A program made the position numbers and the translations under genes. Shown one piece after another: positions 22,465 through 33,808 of a DNA stretch of 64,000 nt. The DNA is from Blakeslea trispora. Lineage: Eukaryota; Mucoromycota; Mucoromycetes; Mucorales; Choanephoraceae. The notes below the pieces were generated by a model. It had not been told where the DNA came from and searched no databases. It saw only the letters and a program-made list of their open reading frames with translations. How positions within the stretch are numbered: the stretch's first letter is position 1; each line of letters starts with the position of its first letter. Location: assembly GCA_025331445.1 (NCBI GenBank), contig JAIWNE010000050.1, positions 124,001-188,000 of the forward strand. The letters run 5' to 3'.

Positions 22465-24256
22465 AAAAGAATAAATGAATGCATTCCTTTCACCTTTTTG
22501 TTTTCTGACTTACTTTTTTTTTATATGTAAGAAAAAAGATAGAGCAAAGAAAAAAGAAAAAACCCCCATTCTCACAACCAGAAAAAAAAAGAAAGAAAGT
22601 TAAGGTAATAATATCAGTATTGATAGATTGTTATAGAACAAGGACTTTAAGCGTTTATACAAAATAGAGAGGGTGGGAGGAAATGGGTTTAGAGCTAAAA
22701 TAGACAACACTCTTTTGAACTTATTAATCAGATTTCTAAGAAAAAAGTTGCTAACATTAATGTAATCAAAGCACTTGTGTTCTGTTCAAGCGAGATCAAG
22801 TGTATTTTCTGAAAGTTTAAAATCATTCAGGTCAAGGATATTCATTAGGTGTCTCTGTTGTTATGAGTAACTGAATCTTGAGCAGTTTTCTTTTGTGCCA
22901 TCTTTTTTATTTACTTTACTCAGCGTACTATTTCTAGAAATAATGTGTGCCTGAAAGCATAGTTAGCAGACTTACTACTCAAGTTCCATTCGATTTTAGA
23001 GTTCGATTTTAGATAAGCGAGATGCGCGTATTTTTTTTTTTTCTATGAGAAGGGAGAGCGAATCAGAACAAGCATAAAATGCTGACTCACGTTGCATGAA
23101 CCAAAAAAAAAAAAAAGATTTACCACTAGGCTTTACCCAATACCAATTCTTAAAACTATTAAAACTGTAGCTCTTAATGCCTCAAGTCGCACAAAATCAA
23201 AATCCTTGGTCTACATGTTATTGTTTTTGTATTTTCACTCTTCAGCAATAAAGGGACAGTAAAGCTACTCTTGTAGAAAGTGACTGGTCAGAATTAGAAC
23301 AAAAAAAAAAAAGAGAAATCAGTGTCCCCTATTTTTTTTTTTTCTTCTCCTCTGATTTCGTAATGGAGGTTTTCAAATTGAGCAAATGAGTGTAGGTATC
23401 TATTGATGGATAGTAACATAGAATAAACTAATGAAATCGGACAGTGCTTTAACGACACTTTTGTGTTCTTTAGTTAAATCCTTATCTCTTCTGCTCTAGT
23501 TGCTCCAAGACAATAGTTTATCCTGTATCAATAAACACAATGTCTCCTGAAACGAACAAAGAAGTTATGTTTAATAAAAGCGTAAGCCAATAAAAAGAAC
23601 CAATCTGGTCTGTTTCTCTCTCTCTCTTTTTTTTTTTGCAAGGCTTATTCAGATCATCAAGGAAGCTAGTATGCTAAATGACTATAGATGCCCTGAACAA
23701 TTCTTTTACTGTTCATTCTTCCCTTCTCTATTTGTAATAAAGTCATCATGACAATGACGATGGTTGATATACTTCTGTTTGATTACACTCTGACATAGGT
23801 TGCACAGTCGAGATCGATCCATACCAATAAACAAAAAAAAACACCTTTTAGTGTCAATTTCATCTACATTAGTCAAGTAGCTTTGCCCCTCTCTCTTTTT
23901 CTCTTCTAAGAGAAACAAGTTGTGCTACTTGACTGTCGCAAGTACTGGTCATAATAAAGTATTAGTCAAGAAAGAAAGAGAGAGAAAAAAAGAAGATCTT
24001 CTCTGACAAATAAGTAGTGTAAACAACCACTTTACATCATTTTACGGGAAAAAGTTTTAAATTTCAGCAAATCAAAATCCTTTCCTTTGTTCTCTTTTCG
24101 GGTTCGCATAATTGATCTGAGGCTTAATTCGGATAAACAATCTAGTTCAGACTTAATCATTTTGCCCGATGGACTGACATTAGCTTTTTTAAAAACTTTT
24201 TTTTTTTCTTTTTTTCATTCTTTTTTCTATTTCTTTCTATTATATTTGACAACAAA
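22465..24256. other. Intergenic
   Basis: About 1.8 kb of AT-rich DNA with many poly-A/T runs. The only protein-like item is the small ORF described separately at 23706-23822. The 3' end is the promoter of the transporter gene. Confidence 0.55.
23706..23822 (-). CDS. Possible small zinc-binding ORF
   Basis: 38 codons from the ATG at 23822, beginning MDRSRLCNLCQSVIKQKYI and then carrying HRHCH. The C-x2-C with downstream His/Cys could be half of a zinc finger. The start LCNLCQ resembles the finger at 4647 in the broken gene. It has no other support as a gene. Confidence 0.25.
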   Translation of the reverse strand: MDRSRLCNLCQSVIKQKYINHRHCHDDFITNREGKNEQ

Positions 24257-25915
24257 ATGAAACAACAAGGCAACAATGATGTTGCATTGGATGAGAATAT
24301 TGTTATGACACCTAGATCATCCACTACTTATGATGAATTAAACGGAATGACATTGACACCCAATCATCCTCATCATAACAAGCTCGAGAAAATAGGTACA
24401 ACAAAGACAGAAAACTATGACGCAGAACATGGCGGACTACATCCTATTGCACCTCAAGAAACAAGTAAAGTGTTGATGCTTCTAATAATAAGGCCATTTT
24501 GACTTGAGACTAATCCTTGTTGTCCAATAGATGTTACTATTGCAAGTATTGTGCAAGTACCTAATGATGCTTTCTATGCAGGTATTCCCGATGGTGGTTA
24601 TGGCTGGTAAGGTTCTATTGTAATGAATGAATTCTTTTGATTTCTTAATAAACTGATTACATTAAAATAGGGTCGTTGCTATTGTCGGATTCTTGCTTAA
24701 TTTCATTATGTTTGGTGTAGCTTCCATTTGGGGTAACCAAGAGATTTTTTTTTTTTTATTATTAACGACTAAAAAAAAAAATCATTTTCTATAGGTGTAT
24801 TTTCAAATGCATATGCAACTACTGTATTAAAAGATAAAGCAACCACTGTTGAATTAATGGGTGTAGGTTCTGTGCTTGTCATTTGCCTTAATATCTTTTC
24901 ACCTGCGAGTCCCATCTTGGCTGCATGGTTTGGTGTTCGTGTCACAATGGCGATAGGTAGTGTCATCTTGTCCCTTGGTCTTTGTTTAGCCGGTTTTAGT
25001 ACAGAGATATGGCACCTTTACCTTACACAAGGCGTTATGTTTGGTGTAGGTGCCTCATTGACCTATATGTCTGTTGTTGCTGTGATTCCTCAATGGTTCA
25101 CAACGAAAAGAGGTACAGCCATGGGTATCAGTTCAGCAGGTAGTGGTATTGGTGGTCTTGCGTTGAGTCCGATGGTGAGCCATCTGATTGGTCAATATGG
25201 TATTGCTTGGGCCTATCGTATTGTAGGTCTGATGGCCTTTGGTATCTGTATGGTAGGCTCCATCCTGATTCGTACACGCTTACCCCCCGGTACTGAGAGA
25301 CAGCCTGTACGTTCACCTATCAGACCCTCCATGCTAAAGGACATTGATTTTGTCATCTTACTTCATGGCCTTGTAATTTCCTTGACAGGCTATCTGATCC
25401 CCTTGTTCTATTTACCGAAATATGCAGCCAGCTATGGTATCAGTCGAGCTGATTCAGCCAACATTGTGGGTGTTGCTTGTGCCTTGAATGCTATTGGTCG
25501 TCTTGTGATTGGTTATTTTGCTGACCGTGTGGGTCGTCTCAATATGTATATTATTTCTTGTTTCTGTGCAGGTATCTTTTGTATGGCCTTCTGGCCATTT
25601 GCCACTACTCTTGGTTCTCTTATGGCCTTTGCTGTCTTGTTTGGGTTCTTTTGTGGTATCTATTATGCATTGGCACCTCCTATTACTGCCTCTGTTGTAG
25701 GTGCTGAAAACATCTCTTCTGGTCTCTCTATCTTATTTATCGCTAGTGCCATTGCTGGTACAGGTCCACCTATTGCCTCAGCTATCCAACAAGTCACTAC
25801 CAATCATGGCTATATTGGTGTTCAGATGTTTTCTGGTGCTGTCTATATTTTTGGTGCACTCATCTGTATATTCTTAAAATGGAAGAGAACCCACTCTCTT
25901 TTCTCCATCTTGTAA
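24257..25915 (+). CDS. MFS transporter, monocarboxylate (MCT/Mch) type, copy 1
   Basis: Exons 24257-24464, 24531-24606, 24671-24732 and 24795-25915 give 488 aa. A long hydrophilic N-terminus precedes the MCT signature DGGYGW, followed by about 12 membrane spans (for example VVAIVGFLLNFIMFGVASIW). The loop 2-3 region and the ADRVGRLN loop between spans 8 and 9 fit the major facilitator fold. Family members move monocarboxylates or related solutes in symport with protons. The substrate here cannot be told. A paralogue lies at 53230. All introns are GT-AG and concentrated at the 5' end. Confidence 0.88.
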
Positions 25916-27293
25916 TCTCTCTTTATCTTACTTCTCTATTTATATGATACCTTGTTTTTTGTTGTTGTTGTTGAATGCGTGTATATATTATACATGTTAT
26001 TTACATTTTTTTTTTCATTATTCTTACCTCTGTATAATTCCAGAATTTTCCATTCCTTTATTTAGAAATCATAAAGTATTGGTTTTTTCGAAAAGCCAAT
26101 AGATATTTAGACTTATCATTAAAGTATATCGTCAATTGATATCAAGTATATTTTGCAGTGTTCTGTTGAATGATTTAGAACAGTAAATAGGTAGAATTCA
26201 CCATGTAATAAGCCAACTAGTCAAATCATGTATTCCATAGTACTCTTTTTTTTTTGCAGCTGTCATTGTAAAATTGAAAGAAAAAACAAAGACAAGAAAT
26301 CAAATGGTTATTTTGTCAACTAGCCTTCAAAAGAAAAAAAAAAAAGGACTGCTTAGATAAACTTGTCCTTTTGATTGTTTCTTTAGTGATTTGACAGTTC
26401 CTATCTTGGCTGAGCTTACTGTAAGTTTCAATCGAATTTAATTTACATGTCGAAATAAGGGAGGGGGAAAGACAAATATCTTCATTATGTAATGGCCCTC
26501 ATTCTTTCTTGTTACTCAAGCGTAAATTAAATTTTTTTTTCAGAGCAAACCATCCATTCCATTCTATCTGTTGCCTTTTATTTTCTGTGAAATGACTCTG
26601 TCATTTATTGTTCTTTATTGGCTTTAAATAAAATAAAAAAGGGCTTATTGGTAGCTTCATCTTTAAAGAAATTCGGGTAAATCAAAAGTGCAAGACAAAT
26701 GCCTTTTTTGGTATAGGACTTTTAATTTATGTCATTATTTGTTTTTTTAAAATATTTAGCTTATAGCAAATGTCTGTGGTTTTTTCTTTAGATGATGAGA
26801 GAGAAAAGAAAAAAGAGAGAATTTTGAGCATAATTGTGTTTTATATAGAAAATAAAGGGCAAGATTTTTATTTTGTGATGACACATTTTTTAGTGTTGAA
26901 ATTGCATCAGAGTGAAAAAAATTTGTTTAGTTCAAAGTGTATGCAGTGCATTGACCTATTTTATTATAAATTTTATTTTTTAATCAATCTATAATTTAAA
27001 ACTAATTTTCTTGAGAAATAAGCTTGTAGATAAAAGAGAGATTTCGATATTAAAGGAGAGAGAAAGAAAAGGGGGGGGGGGAGATGGTTTGTTACTGCAG
27101 ACATATATATGTATATATATAAGCTATAGATTTCTTTATACCGTCATTTCGAGCAAATCCAAATAAGGAAAGGCGGACTTTCTTTCTTTCTTTCTCGCCT
27201 ATTTTTTTTTTAAACTTTTTTTTTTTTCTTTGTCTTGTATATCCTTTTCTCTTTTTCTTTTTTCTTTAAAATATATTATAAATAGGCTTCAAC
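25916..27293. other. Intergenic
   Basis: AT-rich, with frequent homopolymers, a poly-G run near 27070 and an alternating TA/TG tract near 27100-27120. ORF 26770-26994 has a low-complexity translation. No gene supported. Confidence 0.6.
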
Positions 27294-28168
27294 ATGGTAT
27301 ATTCTACTGCTTTGCTATAAACACAACTCATACTGATATCTCTCTTGAAATAGTCATTACCCGAACCAATAGCTTCTATCTCAACACCTATTCCTTATAG
27401 TGCCGATATCGAAATCAATCGAAGGCCGCGTCGACACACCATCGACCCGACTCAGCCTTAGCATTACTATCTGAAGATGAGTCTGACGATGAATTACAAC
27501 AACAAGAAGAAGCATTCGATCGTATCTCTGATATTCTCAACAGTCTAATTCAAGAAGCCAATGATGCAGTTCAGGGCATCAAAAAGGAACGTGTGATGAT
27601 CAAAAGTATCTCTCTGGATTCAAGGCGATCCAAATCCCGCATACCTCGACCTAAACCAATCATCTCGATGGAAACCAGAAAGAAAAAGCCGGATGTCACA
27701 GAAGAACAAGTAGATTCCCTTGTCGAATCCTTCAGACGATTGGACACCTCAATGGCCATGGTTGATTCTCTTTCACGTGATCTGGCTACACCCAAACAAG
27801 ACACGTTTCAGACTCGATGGATCCTCTTTCTGTTGGTTCCTCTTTTACATATACCCCATTCGTTCATGACCATGTTGATTGAACTATACTATCATAAACA
27901 CTCTCTCTTTGATCTCTCTTCTGTCATTGTCTGGACCTGTCTGTTAGCCTTGGCTAATTTGGTGGTGGTTGAACCGGTAGATCAAATGAAGCAAAAGAAG
28001 ATGCCGTTCCAGCAAAAAGTACGTTTGCCTGGTTCTTACCAAGCCTTCTCAAAACCAGTCATTCCCAACAAACGTACTTGGATACCAACCACTTTTCAAA
28101 CACAGCATCCGTTTCGTTTAGGTGATGAAAATGTACCTTCTCTTCTTGTCCGAAGAAAATCTATTTAA
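27294..28168 (+). CDS. Uncharacterised protein with two predicted membrane spans
   Basis: Model: the ATG alone at 27294-27296, an intron GTATAT...TTATAG, then one exon 27401-28168; 256 aa. This is the only splice I found that leads in frame into the long ORF. The N-terminal part has an acidic patch (LLSEDESDDELQQQEEAFD) and a coiled-coil-like helix. Membrane segments lie at about residues 141-165 (WILFLLVPLLHIPHSFMTML) and 175-195 (SSVIVWTCLLALANLVVV). The tail is basic. The family is not recognised. If the 5' model is wrong, translation could start downstream instead. Confidence 0.6.
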
Positions 28169-28457
28169 ACAATAAAAAAAAGAAAGAAAAAGAAAAAGAA
28201 AAAGAAAACGCATCAGAAAAAAAAAACGTGTCTTTTTTTTTGGTCTCTACCTTTTTTTTTAAGGCGGAGATTGTCAGTGTCATGCAAAGAACATATTCAT
28301 GATCACATGACATAAATCTTTAATTGTACGAGACATGAAGAAGAGTCTCTCTCATTTTTTATGCAGTATCAAAAACCCTTACTTATAAACACTTGTAAGC
28401 ACATCATTTCTTTTTCCTTTTTTTCTTCTTCTTCTTCTTCTTGTTTTATAAAAAAAA

Positions 28458-29432
28458 ATGCGTGCACTTGAATTAACTCGCTATGGATCTCCTCTTGAAT
28501 GCTTTGCTTACAATGAAAATGTACTCAAGCCTAGCCTTCAATCCCCCTATCAAATCCTGATCCGAGTCAAGGCAGCCGGTACAAACCCAGTCGATACCAA
28601 GATAGCCTCAGGTCATTTCAGTCTGTTTCCATCTTTACCCAACATCATGGGTGCTGATTTTGCAGGTATTGTAGAACAAAAGGGTGATCAGGTAGAAGGA
28701 TTCGAAAAGGGTGATGCTGTCTTTGGATCACTTCATATGCCATTCAGTGAATGCGGATCTTATGCTGAATATACCGTGGTCAACATTCTTCATGATTCCA
28801 TTGCCAAGAAACCCCCTCATCTCTCATTTGAACAGGCTGCTTCAGCTGGAATTGCTGTCTTGACAGCCTATCAGGGGATTGTCAACCATCAACCTCAGAC
28901 AACCTGTCGTCAGATCTTGGTGGTGGGTGCCTCTGGTGGTGTAGGTGCTTATGCAGTCCAGTTGGCCAAAGCATTGAATAACACGGTGATCGGGATCTGC
29001 AGTGGCAAGAATGTGCCGTTTGTTCAACAGATGGGTGCAGATCTCGTGGTTGATTATATGGATCAAAGGGCCTTTGATGACTTTAGGCAGACCTATCAAG
29101 GTCAATTGGATCTCGTGTTTGATTGTGTGGGTGGCAATCGATATCACGAACTGCTGGATCCACTCTTGAATGATCAAGGTCTCTATTCTTCAGCCGTCAT
29201 TGAAGCCAACCATGCATTGACCAAGCCTAGTTTTGCGCGCCATCCTTATGCGATTGTGTTATCCTTACCTCATCAAGATTTTCGAACGCGTATTGCTCCT
29301 CTATTTGAATCTGGTCAGCTAAGTGGTATGGTGCAAGATCAAGAGAATATCATTCCCTTAAGAGAAGGCCATAAGGCTCACCTTAAATTAGTCACACATC
29401 GTACTGTAGGTAAAATTGTGCTTCAGATTTAA
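28458..29432 (+). CDS. MDR-family zinc-less quinone oxidoreductase-like protein
   Basis: Intronless, 324 aa. It is a medium-chain dehydrogenase/reductase of the quinone reductase/RTN4IP1 branch. It has a GroES-like N-domain with AAGTNPVDTKIASG and GADFAGIVEQ, then a Rossmann fold with VVGASGGVGAYAVQLAK near residue 156 for NADPH. The Cys/His ligands of zinc alcohol dehydrogenases are absent. The probable reaction is NADPH-dependent reduction of a quinone or enone; the substrate is unknown. It lies 57 bp upstream of the PAC1 gene on the same strand. Confidence 0.88.
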   Translation: MRALELTRYGSPLECFAYNENVLKPSLQSPYQILIRVKAAGTNPVDTKIASGHFSLFPSLPNIMGADFAGIVEQKGDQVEGFEKGDAVFGSLHMPFSECGSYAEYTVVNILHDSIAKKPPHLSFEQAASAGIAVLTAYQGIVNHQPQTTCRQILVVGASGGVGAYAVQLAKALNNTVIGICSGKNVPFVQQMGADLVVDYMDQRAFDDFRQTYQGQLDLVFDCVGGNRYHELLDPLLNDQGLYSSAVIEANHALTKPSFARHPYAIVLSLPHQDFRTRIAPLFESGQLSGMVQDQENIIPLREGHKAHLKLVTHRTVGKIVLQI

Positions 29433-29489
29433 AATGAGATATATATTTTTTTTATTTTTTAAAAATAAACAAGTGTTTACGTGTTTATC

Positions 29490-30312
29490 ATGTTTGAACA
29501 AGAACCTTCTGCCCCTGTTCGTTATGCTCTTGATGACCATGACAGTGACGAAGAATTAGAAGCCAGTCAAGCTTTGGAATCAGTCGTTATTGAAATCAAG
29601 GCTAATGTCACTTCACCATCGACACTGGTGTTGGGTGTTGATCAACCAGGTCAAATCTATCTTGATTCACTTTCATTACCACCTGTGGGTCATATAGTAC
29701 GCCAAGTAAGACACCCAAAAAAAAACAAGTGTGAATAGACTTGCTCAATAGGTTGATTTAGTCTAAAGAAAAGGCAACCATCTATCAACAAGAGGATGTT
29801 GTGTTTGTTTCTTTTGAGACTGTTTTGCCTGAAGAAGCTCAACAGTACACACGAGTGATGATGAACGAATGGAAAGTGACCAAGGTGATTGTGTTGGATT
29901 CCTTTAGAGCCTTGGGTTATGTATCTCCAGTCTATGAGGATCTAGTGCCCCCTCTTTTAAAAGTACTACAGACTTCTGTATGCGAATCAAAAGCATTCAG
30001 CCTATTTGAATCCCCTAATATGGTTCAAGGTCTCTCGGCTGCCTTGTTAAACTATGTAAAGTACTGAAGGACGTAAAACAGAAAGAAAGTGGTCATTGAC
30101 TCTCTCTTTGTTAGTGTGAGATACATGCGATTGCTTGTTATGGCTTATTATCCTTTCAAGAATCTCTGTATGGTCAATTGTTAGTGACAGGTGAATTATT
30201 GACTGCGTATGAGATGGGATTACAGAAGCTAGGCTATCACTTTACATTAGATCAACAGAAACTAAAGGGCTTGCTTTTATCGGAAAAGACAGATCATCGT
30301 CTTTATCTTTAA
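29490..30312 (+). CDS. Proteasome assembly chaperone 1-like (PSMG1/PAC1)
   Basis: Exons 29490-29705, 29762-30055 and 30115-30312 give 235 aa. PAC1 pairs with PAC2 to guide assembly of the proteasome alpha ring. Supporting marks are an acidic N-terminus, the WKVTKVIVLDSFRALGY strand and the SPNMVQGLSAALLNYCEIHA segment. The last matches, as remembered, the PAC1 motif where a proline/asparagine turn precedes G-L-x-A-A. All junctions are GT-AG in phase 0. Two proteasome core subunit genes lie in the same window. Confidence 0.7.
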
Positions 30313-30350
30313 TAAAAAGAAAAAATTTATTTACACATGCAATTATTATT

Positions 30351-30524
30351 TTAGACAGCCAAGAGTTCACCCCAATTGCGAAGAAAGACGATGGCACCAG
30401 TAAAGACAGTGAGAGACAAGGCGATGTTGAGGTTGCCTTGACGTTTTTCAGGGCTAAAAAGTTCTGACTTGACAGCTTGAACAAAAGAAGGTTGACTGTT
30501 GTGTTCCAATTGACGCTTGTCCAT
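30351..30524 (-). CDS. Small tail-anchored protein, TOM6-like
   Basis: 57 aa from the ATG at 30524. A charged N-terminal half is followed by FSPEKRQGNLNIALSLTVFT and then GAIVFLRNWGEL, one membrane span with a short C-terminal tail. The R-x-N-L-x-x-x-L-x-x-x-F-A/G...R-N pattern resembles TOM6, a small subunit of the outer-membrane protein translocase, as I remember it. The in-frame extension upstream is poly-Phe and is not needed. Other small mitochondrial membrane proteins are possible. Confidence 0.5.
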   Translation of the reverse strand: MDKRQLEHNSQPSFVQAVKSELFSPEKRQGNLNIALSLTVFTGAIVFLRNWGELLAV

Positions 30525-30639
30525 GGCAAAAATAGTGTTGTAAAAAAAAAAAAAGAAAAAAAAAAAGTAGACTAAATAGAAAATTTTGCAGGGTTTCAAT
30601 TGAAAAAAATAAACTGTTTCAGACACACATAATTTTATT

Positions 30640-31952
30640 CTATACAATTTCTTCAATCACTAAATCTTCATCTTCCACAGTGGGTTCTTGTGTTATTTCA
30701 GCTCCTTCTTCTTCATCACGAATCAACATATCAACCACAGTCAAACACAACTCTTTAATCTCTTCTTCAGTCTCCTGTACATGAAGACGTTGGATCACTC
30801 GATAGACTTGTTTCTGACGCAAATAATCACGACCCCATCGAGTACTGGTCAACAAGACCAAGGATTCTAACAACAGGGTACGCAACATACTATCGGTCTC
30901 TCGTTTCTTATCATCACCCAGCATCTGAATTTCCTCGGGAAACTGTTCGAATTCATCCAGATCATACTCTTCATTACCACACAAGGGTAACAAGATAAAG
31001 GGCAACACATTGATATCCTCTACATCCAACAGACGCTCATGTTCTCTTGTCTCGAAACAACAATTCTTGATGGTCGAATCAGCACCACCACGACGAATGA
31101 CATTGGGATCCTCGGTGAAGATCTGAATCTTGGTCAAGGGTGATAGGTTGTCGTGGGCACGCTCGATCATAAAGACTCGGCCGAGACGGATACTGGAGAC
31201 ATTGGAGAATACGCTGGCCAAGAAATGAAACTCGGCTTCTGGGTTGTATTCCTTTTTGTAGCCCTTGTGAAAGACTTCGACCAGTTGATCCAATAGGCGT
31301 GTGGATGAACAGATTTCCAGAGGCTTTGCAGTAGCCTGAATGACCTTGACACAGGTAGGTTCGTATTTTGTCATGTTGGATAGTAACATACAGGCAAGAT
31401 CAGCCAAGACAGATTTAGGGTTCTAAACAAGAGAGTGTTATACAATAGTCATACACAGCAATAATACTACTTACTGTAATCAATAAGCCCATATAATGAA
31501 TGAAATCTAAATCATCTAATTCTTGTTGAACAAGAGGATCACTGGATAAATTGATTAAACAACGAAGTGCGTCATGTGCTGTTACCTTTGTTGTCTTGAA
31601 TGAGTCATACTGTTTCTTTTTTTTTATATATACTAAACACTTACGGGATCTTCTTTACAGAGTGCCTTTAGACCCTTACAGACAGTGGCTCTTTGTTCCA
31701 ACAAGATATAACGATATTGGTTACCATTGGGTGTATAAGGTACAAGGTGATGAACAGCAATCGCACGAATCTAGTTGAATTAAATAAAATAAATAAAATA
31801 AAATAAATTTCTATTTTGAATATTTACTTCAAGTGCAGGTTGGTGTAAAAAAGGAATAAGCTAATTTTGAATAAAATTGACAGGTGAATAATAATTCATT
31901 GTTGTTTTTGGACCCTGTTTTTTCTTTGTACTTCTTTAATTTGAGCTTCCAT
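30640..31952 (-). CDS. hgh1: HGH1 homologue (eEF2 folding factor)
   Basis: Exons on the minus strand: 31952-31932, 31860-31828, 31770-31645, 31594-31475 and 31422-30640; 360 aa. HGH1 is an armadillo-like adaptor that helps Hsp90/TRiC fold elongation factor 2. Family marks are AHDALRCLINLSSDP, FHFLASVFSNVSSIRLGR and the block RRGGADSTIKNCCFE, with ILLPLCGNEEYD downstream. The start is MEAQIKE at 31952. An alternative ATG nearer the second exon runs into an in-frame TAG, which splicing from GTACAA removes. The acceptor of exon 4 could be a few codons further in. Confidence 0.85.
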
Positions 31953-32221
31953 CAAGAGTGTTATAAAAAAAGGTCTATTGAAAATGAAAAAAAAAAGAGA
32001 GAGAGAAAAAACTAGAAAAAAAACAAAAAAAAAAGGAAAGGCTTTTCGTGACTTGTACCGGGCTTTTATTTAAAAGTGTACCAAGGTGCCAAGTAGAAAG
32101 AGAGAGAGAGAGGGGTAAAATAGAAAGAAGAAAATCAAGCTAAATTTTTTATTTATGATGATATGATTTTATATACATTTAAGACTGGTTATCATTAAAA
32201 AGAAAGAAAGAGAAAGAGAAA

Positions 32222-32580
32222 TTAGGCAGCACCAACAAGGATATTGTTAATAGGAATGTGAATAAGCTATCATTGAACGCGAATCAATAGGATTAGTTTC
32301 ATATAAACACCCCTATATTATCTTTCTTTTACCTTGACAAAATAACCAAGAGCACCAAGAGCAGCAAAACCCATAGCTACAGCTTGAGTGATTTTAAGGT
32401 ATTCTAAAATCAAGACAAAACAAAAAAATGAGTTTATGTATGTTGAATTGTTTCTGTTGAACAATATTTACCTTGTTGATCAGGCTTCTTACAACGGTTA
32501 ATAAATTGGACACCTTCCTTGAAGAATTGTTTGGGACCGTCTACAACTTGTTGTGCAGTTTCTTTAAGATCGGAAGACAT
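32222..32580 (-). CDS. sss1: Protein transport protein Sec61 subunit gamma (Sss1)
   Basis: Exons 32580-32472, 32403-32333 and 32266-32222 give 74 aa, the family length. It is the small tail-anchored subunit of the ER translocon. Visible are the amphipathic N-terminus (GPKQFFKEGVQFINRCKKPD), the conserved EYLKITQAVAMGFAALGALG helix and the end HIPINNILVGAA. It is complete, and both introns are GT-AG. Confidence is high because the spliced product matches the family over its full length. Confidence 0.95.
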
Positions 32581-33124
32581 GTGAATAAGAAAAAAAGAGA
32601 GATGAAGTAAAGGAAAAAAGAAATAAAAGGGCTATGATTTTCTTTTTTTTTTTATTAATGATAGGGTTGGTATTCAGTTATTGGTGGACCGACAATAGCC
32701 AATCATCGTTTAGTACCACTTATAGCATAACAAGGAATTTTTTCTCTCTCATTCTTTACTTTGGCAACATTGGGATGAAAATCAGCACAACAGCAATGTT
32801 TCTACCATGCTATAACTAGTGATCATCATCCTTATATACTCTCTCTCTATTTAAAGTCTGGGAGTATCCTTGATGATGTCTGTAGCTCCATTATTTCCTA
32901 CTCGAGTCATTTTATTGAATGGTATAGAAAACGCTTGTTTATATTGGCTATTCAAAAAAAAAGAAAGAAATCCTTCTAGTGACCCCAACTCCTAGTGCTA
33001 TTCATCAATTTCATGCATAGAGTGTATGGGTCATTTTGATTGGTCTGTTTTTGCCCTTTTACCTATTAAAGGTATATGTGGACAAGAATAAATAATATAT
33101 TTTTTTTTTAATGAATGATTGACA
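32581..33124. other. Intergenic
   Basis: Promoter side of Sec61 gamma and downstream side of the next minus-strand ORF. AT-rich; ORF 32634-32819 shows no domain. No gene supported. Confidence 0.6.
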
Positions 33125-33580
33125 TCATGTATGTTTATGATGTAAAGCCATATTCAGTTTGTTTAATAATCGTCTTCTTCTTAATAGCCGATGATGATGA
33201 TGATCATCTTCCGGACAGTCTCCAGGCACAGCAGGTTTACCGAGTCGAGTACGAGTCTTTTGCCACCAAACAGGAGGACATGTTGTACCTTGAAGTTCAT
33301 CTATCACTGTGGGTCTTGTTCGAATACCCATCTTGACTTGTTTCTCTTGTTCTTCTTGTTCTTCTTGTTCTTCTTCTTTTTCTTCTTCTTCTTTTAGTTT
33401 TGTCTGCCTTGTCGTCAATGGATGTACTTTGATGAAATTAGGCTTTTGTGTAGATCCTTGTGTTGGATGAAATAAACAATAAAAGACAGAACAAAGCCAA
33501 TAGACTTCAGACTGTAATAATGCTAGAGACATCAACATGTATTTTGTGAGTCCTTGTTCTTTTCTGATGGGTGTATTCAT
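33125..33580 (-). CDS. Hypothetical protein with one hydrophobic segment
   Basis: 151 codons from the ATG at 33580 (MNTPIRKEQGLTKY). One hydrophobic stretch (MLMSLALLQSEVYWLCSVFY) is followed by a Glu/Lys/Gln-rich coiled-coil-like middle and a His/Arg-rich tail. No domain is recognised. The long open frame with non-repetitive ends argues for a real gene, but the low-complexity centre weakens that. Its neighbour, the glycosyltransferase, is on the same strand upstream. Confidence 0.4.
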   Translation of the reverse strand: MNTPIRKEQGLTKYMLMSLALLQSEVYWLCSVFYCLFHPTQGSTQKPNFIKVHPLTTRQTKLKEEEEKEEEQEEQEEQEKQVKMGIRTRPTVIDELQGTTCPPVWWQKTRTRLGKPAVPGDCPEDDHHHHRLLRRRRLLNKLNMALHHKHT

Positions 33581-33808
33581 GTTGATAATAAAAAATAAAA
33601 AAGAAAAAAAACAGACTTGTTTAAACACATTTTTTTTTTATGTGAAAAAAAGAGACAGTTAAGCAATGCTTGGCTCATCCATTAAATAAAGCTTAACTTT
33701 CTTTGACAACAATACATTGACGTCATGATGTCTGATCTCATAAGTGATCTCTATTTTCTGCTTTTTTTTTATATAGATAAATATATGTACACACCATCAT
33801 CATCATCA

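Noticed and set aside
30525..30656. Longer N-terminus for the TOM6-like protein
   Set aside because: The extension is poly-Phe from a poly-A/T run and includes no conserved residues.
31861..31901. In-frame stop after an apparent HGH1 start (MNYYSPVNFIQN)
   Set aside because: A start further upstream (31952) with a normal GTACAA...AATTAG intron removes it and leaves an intact gene.
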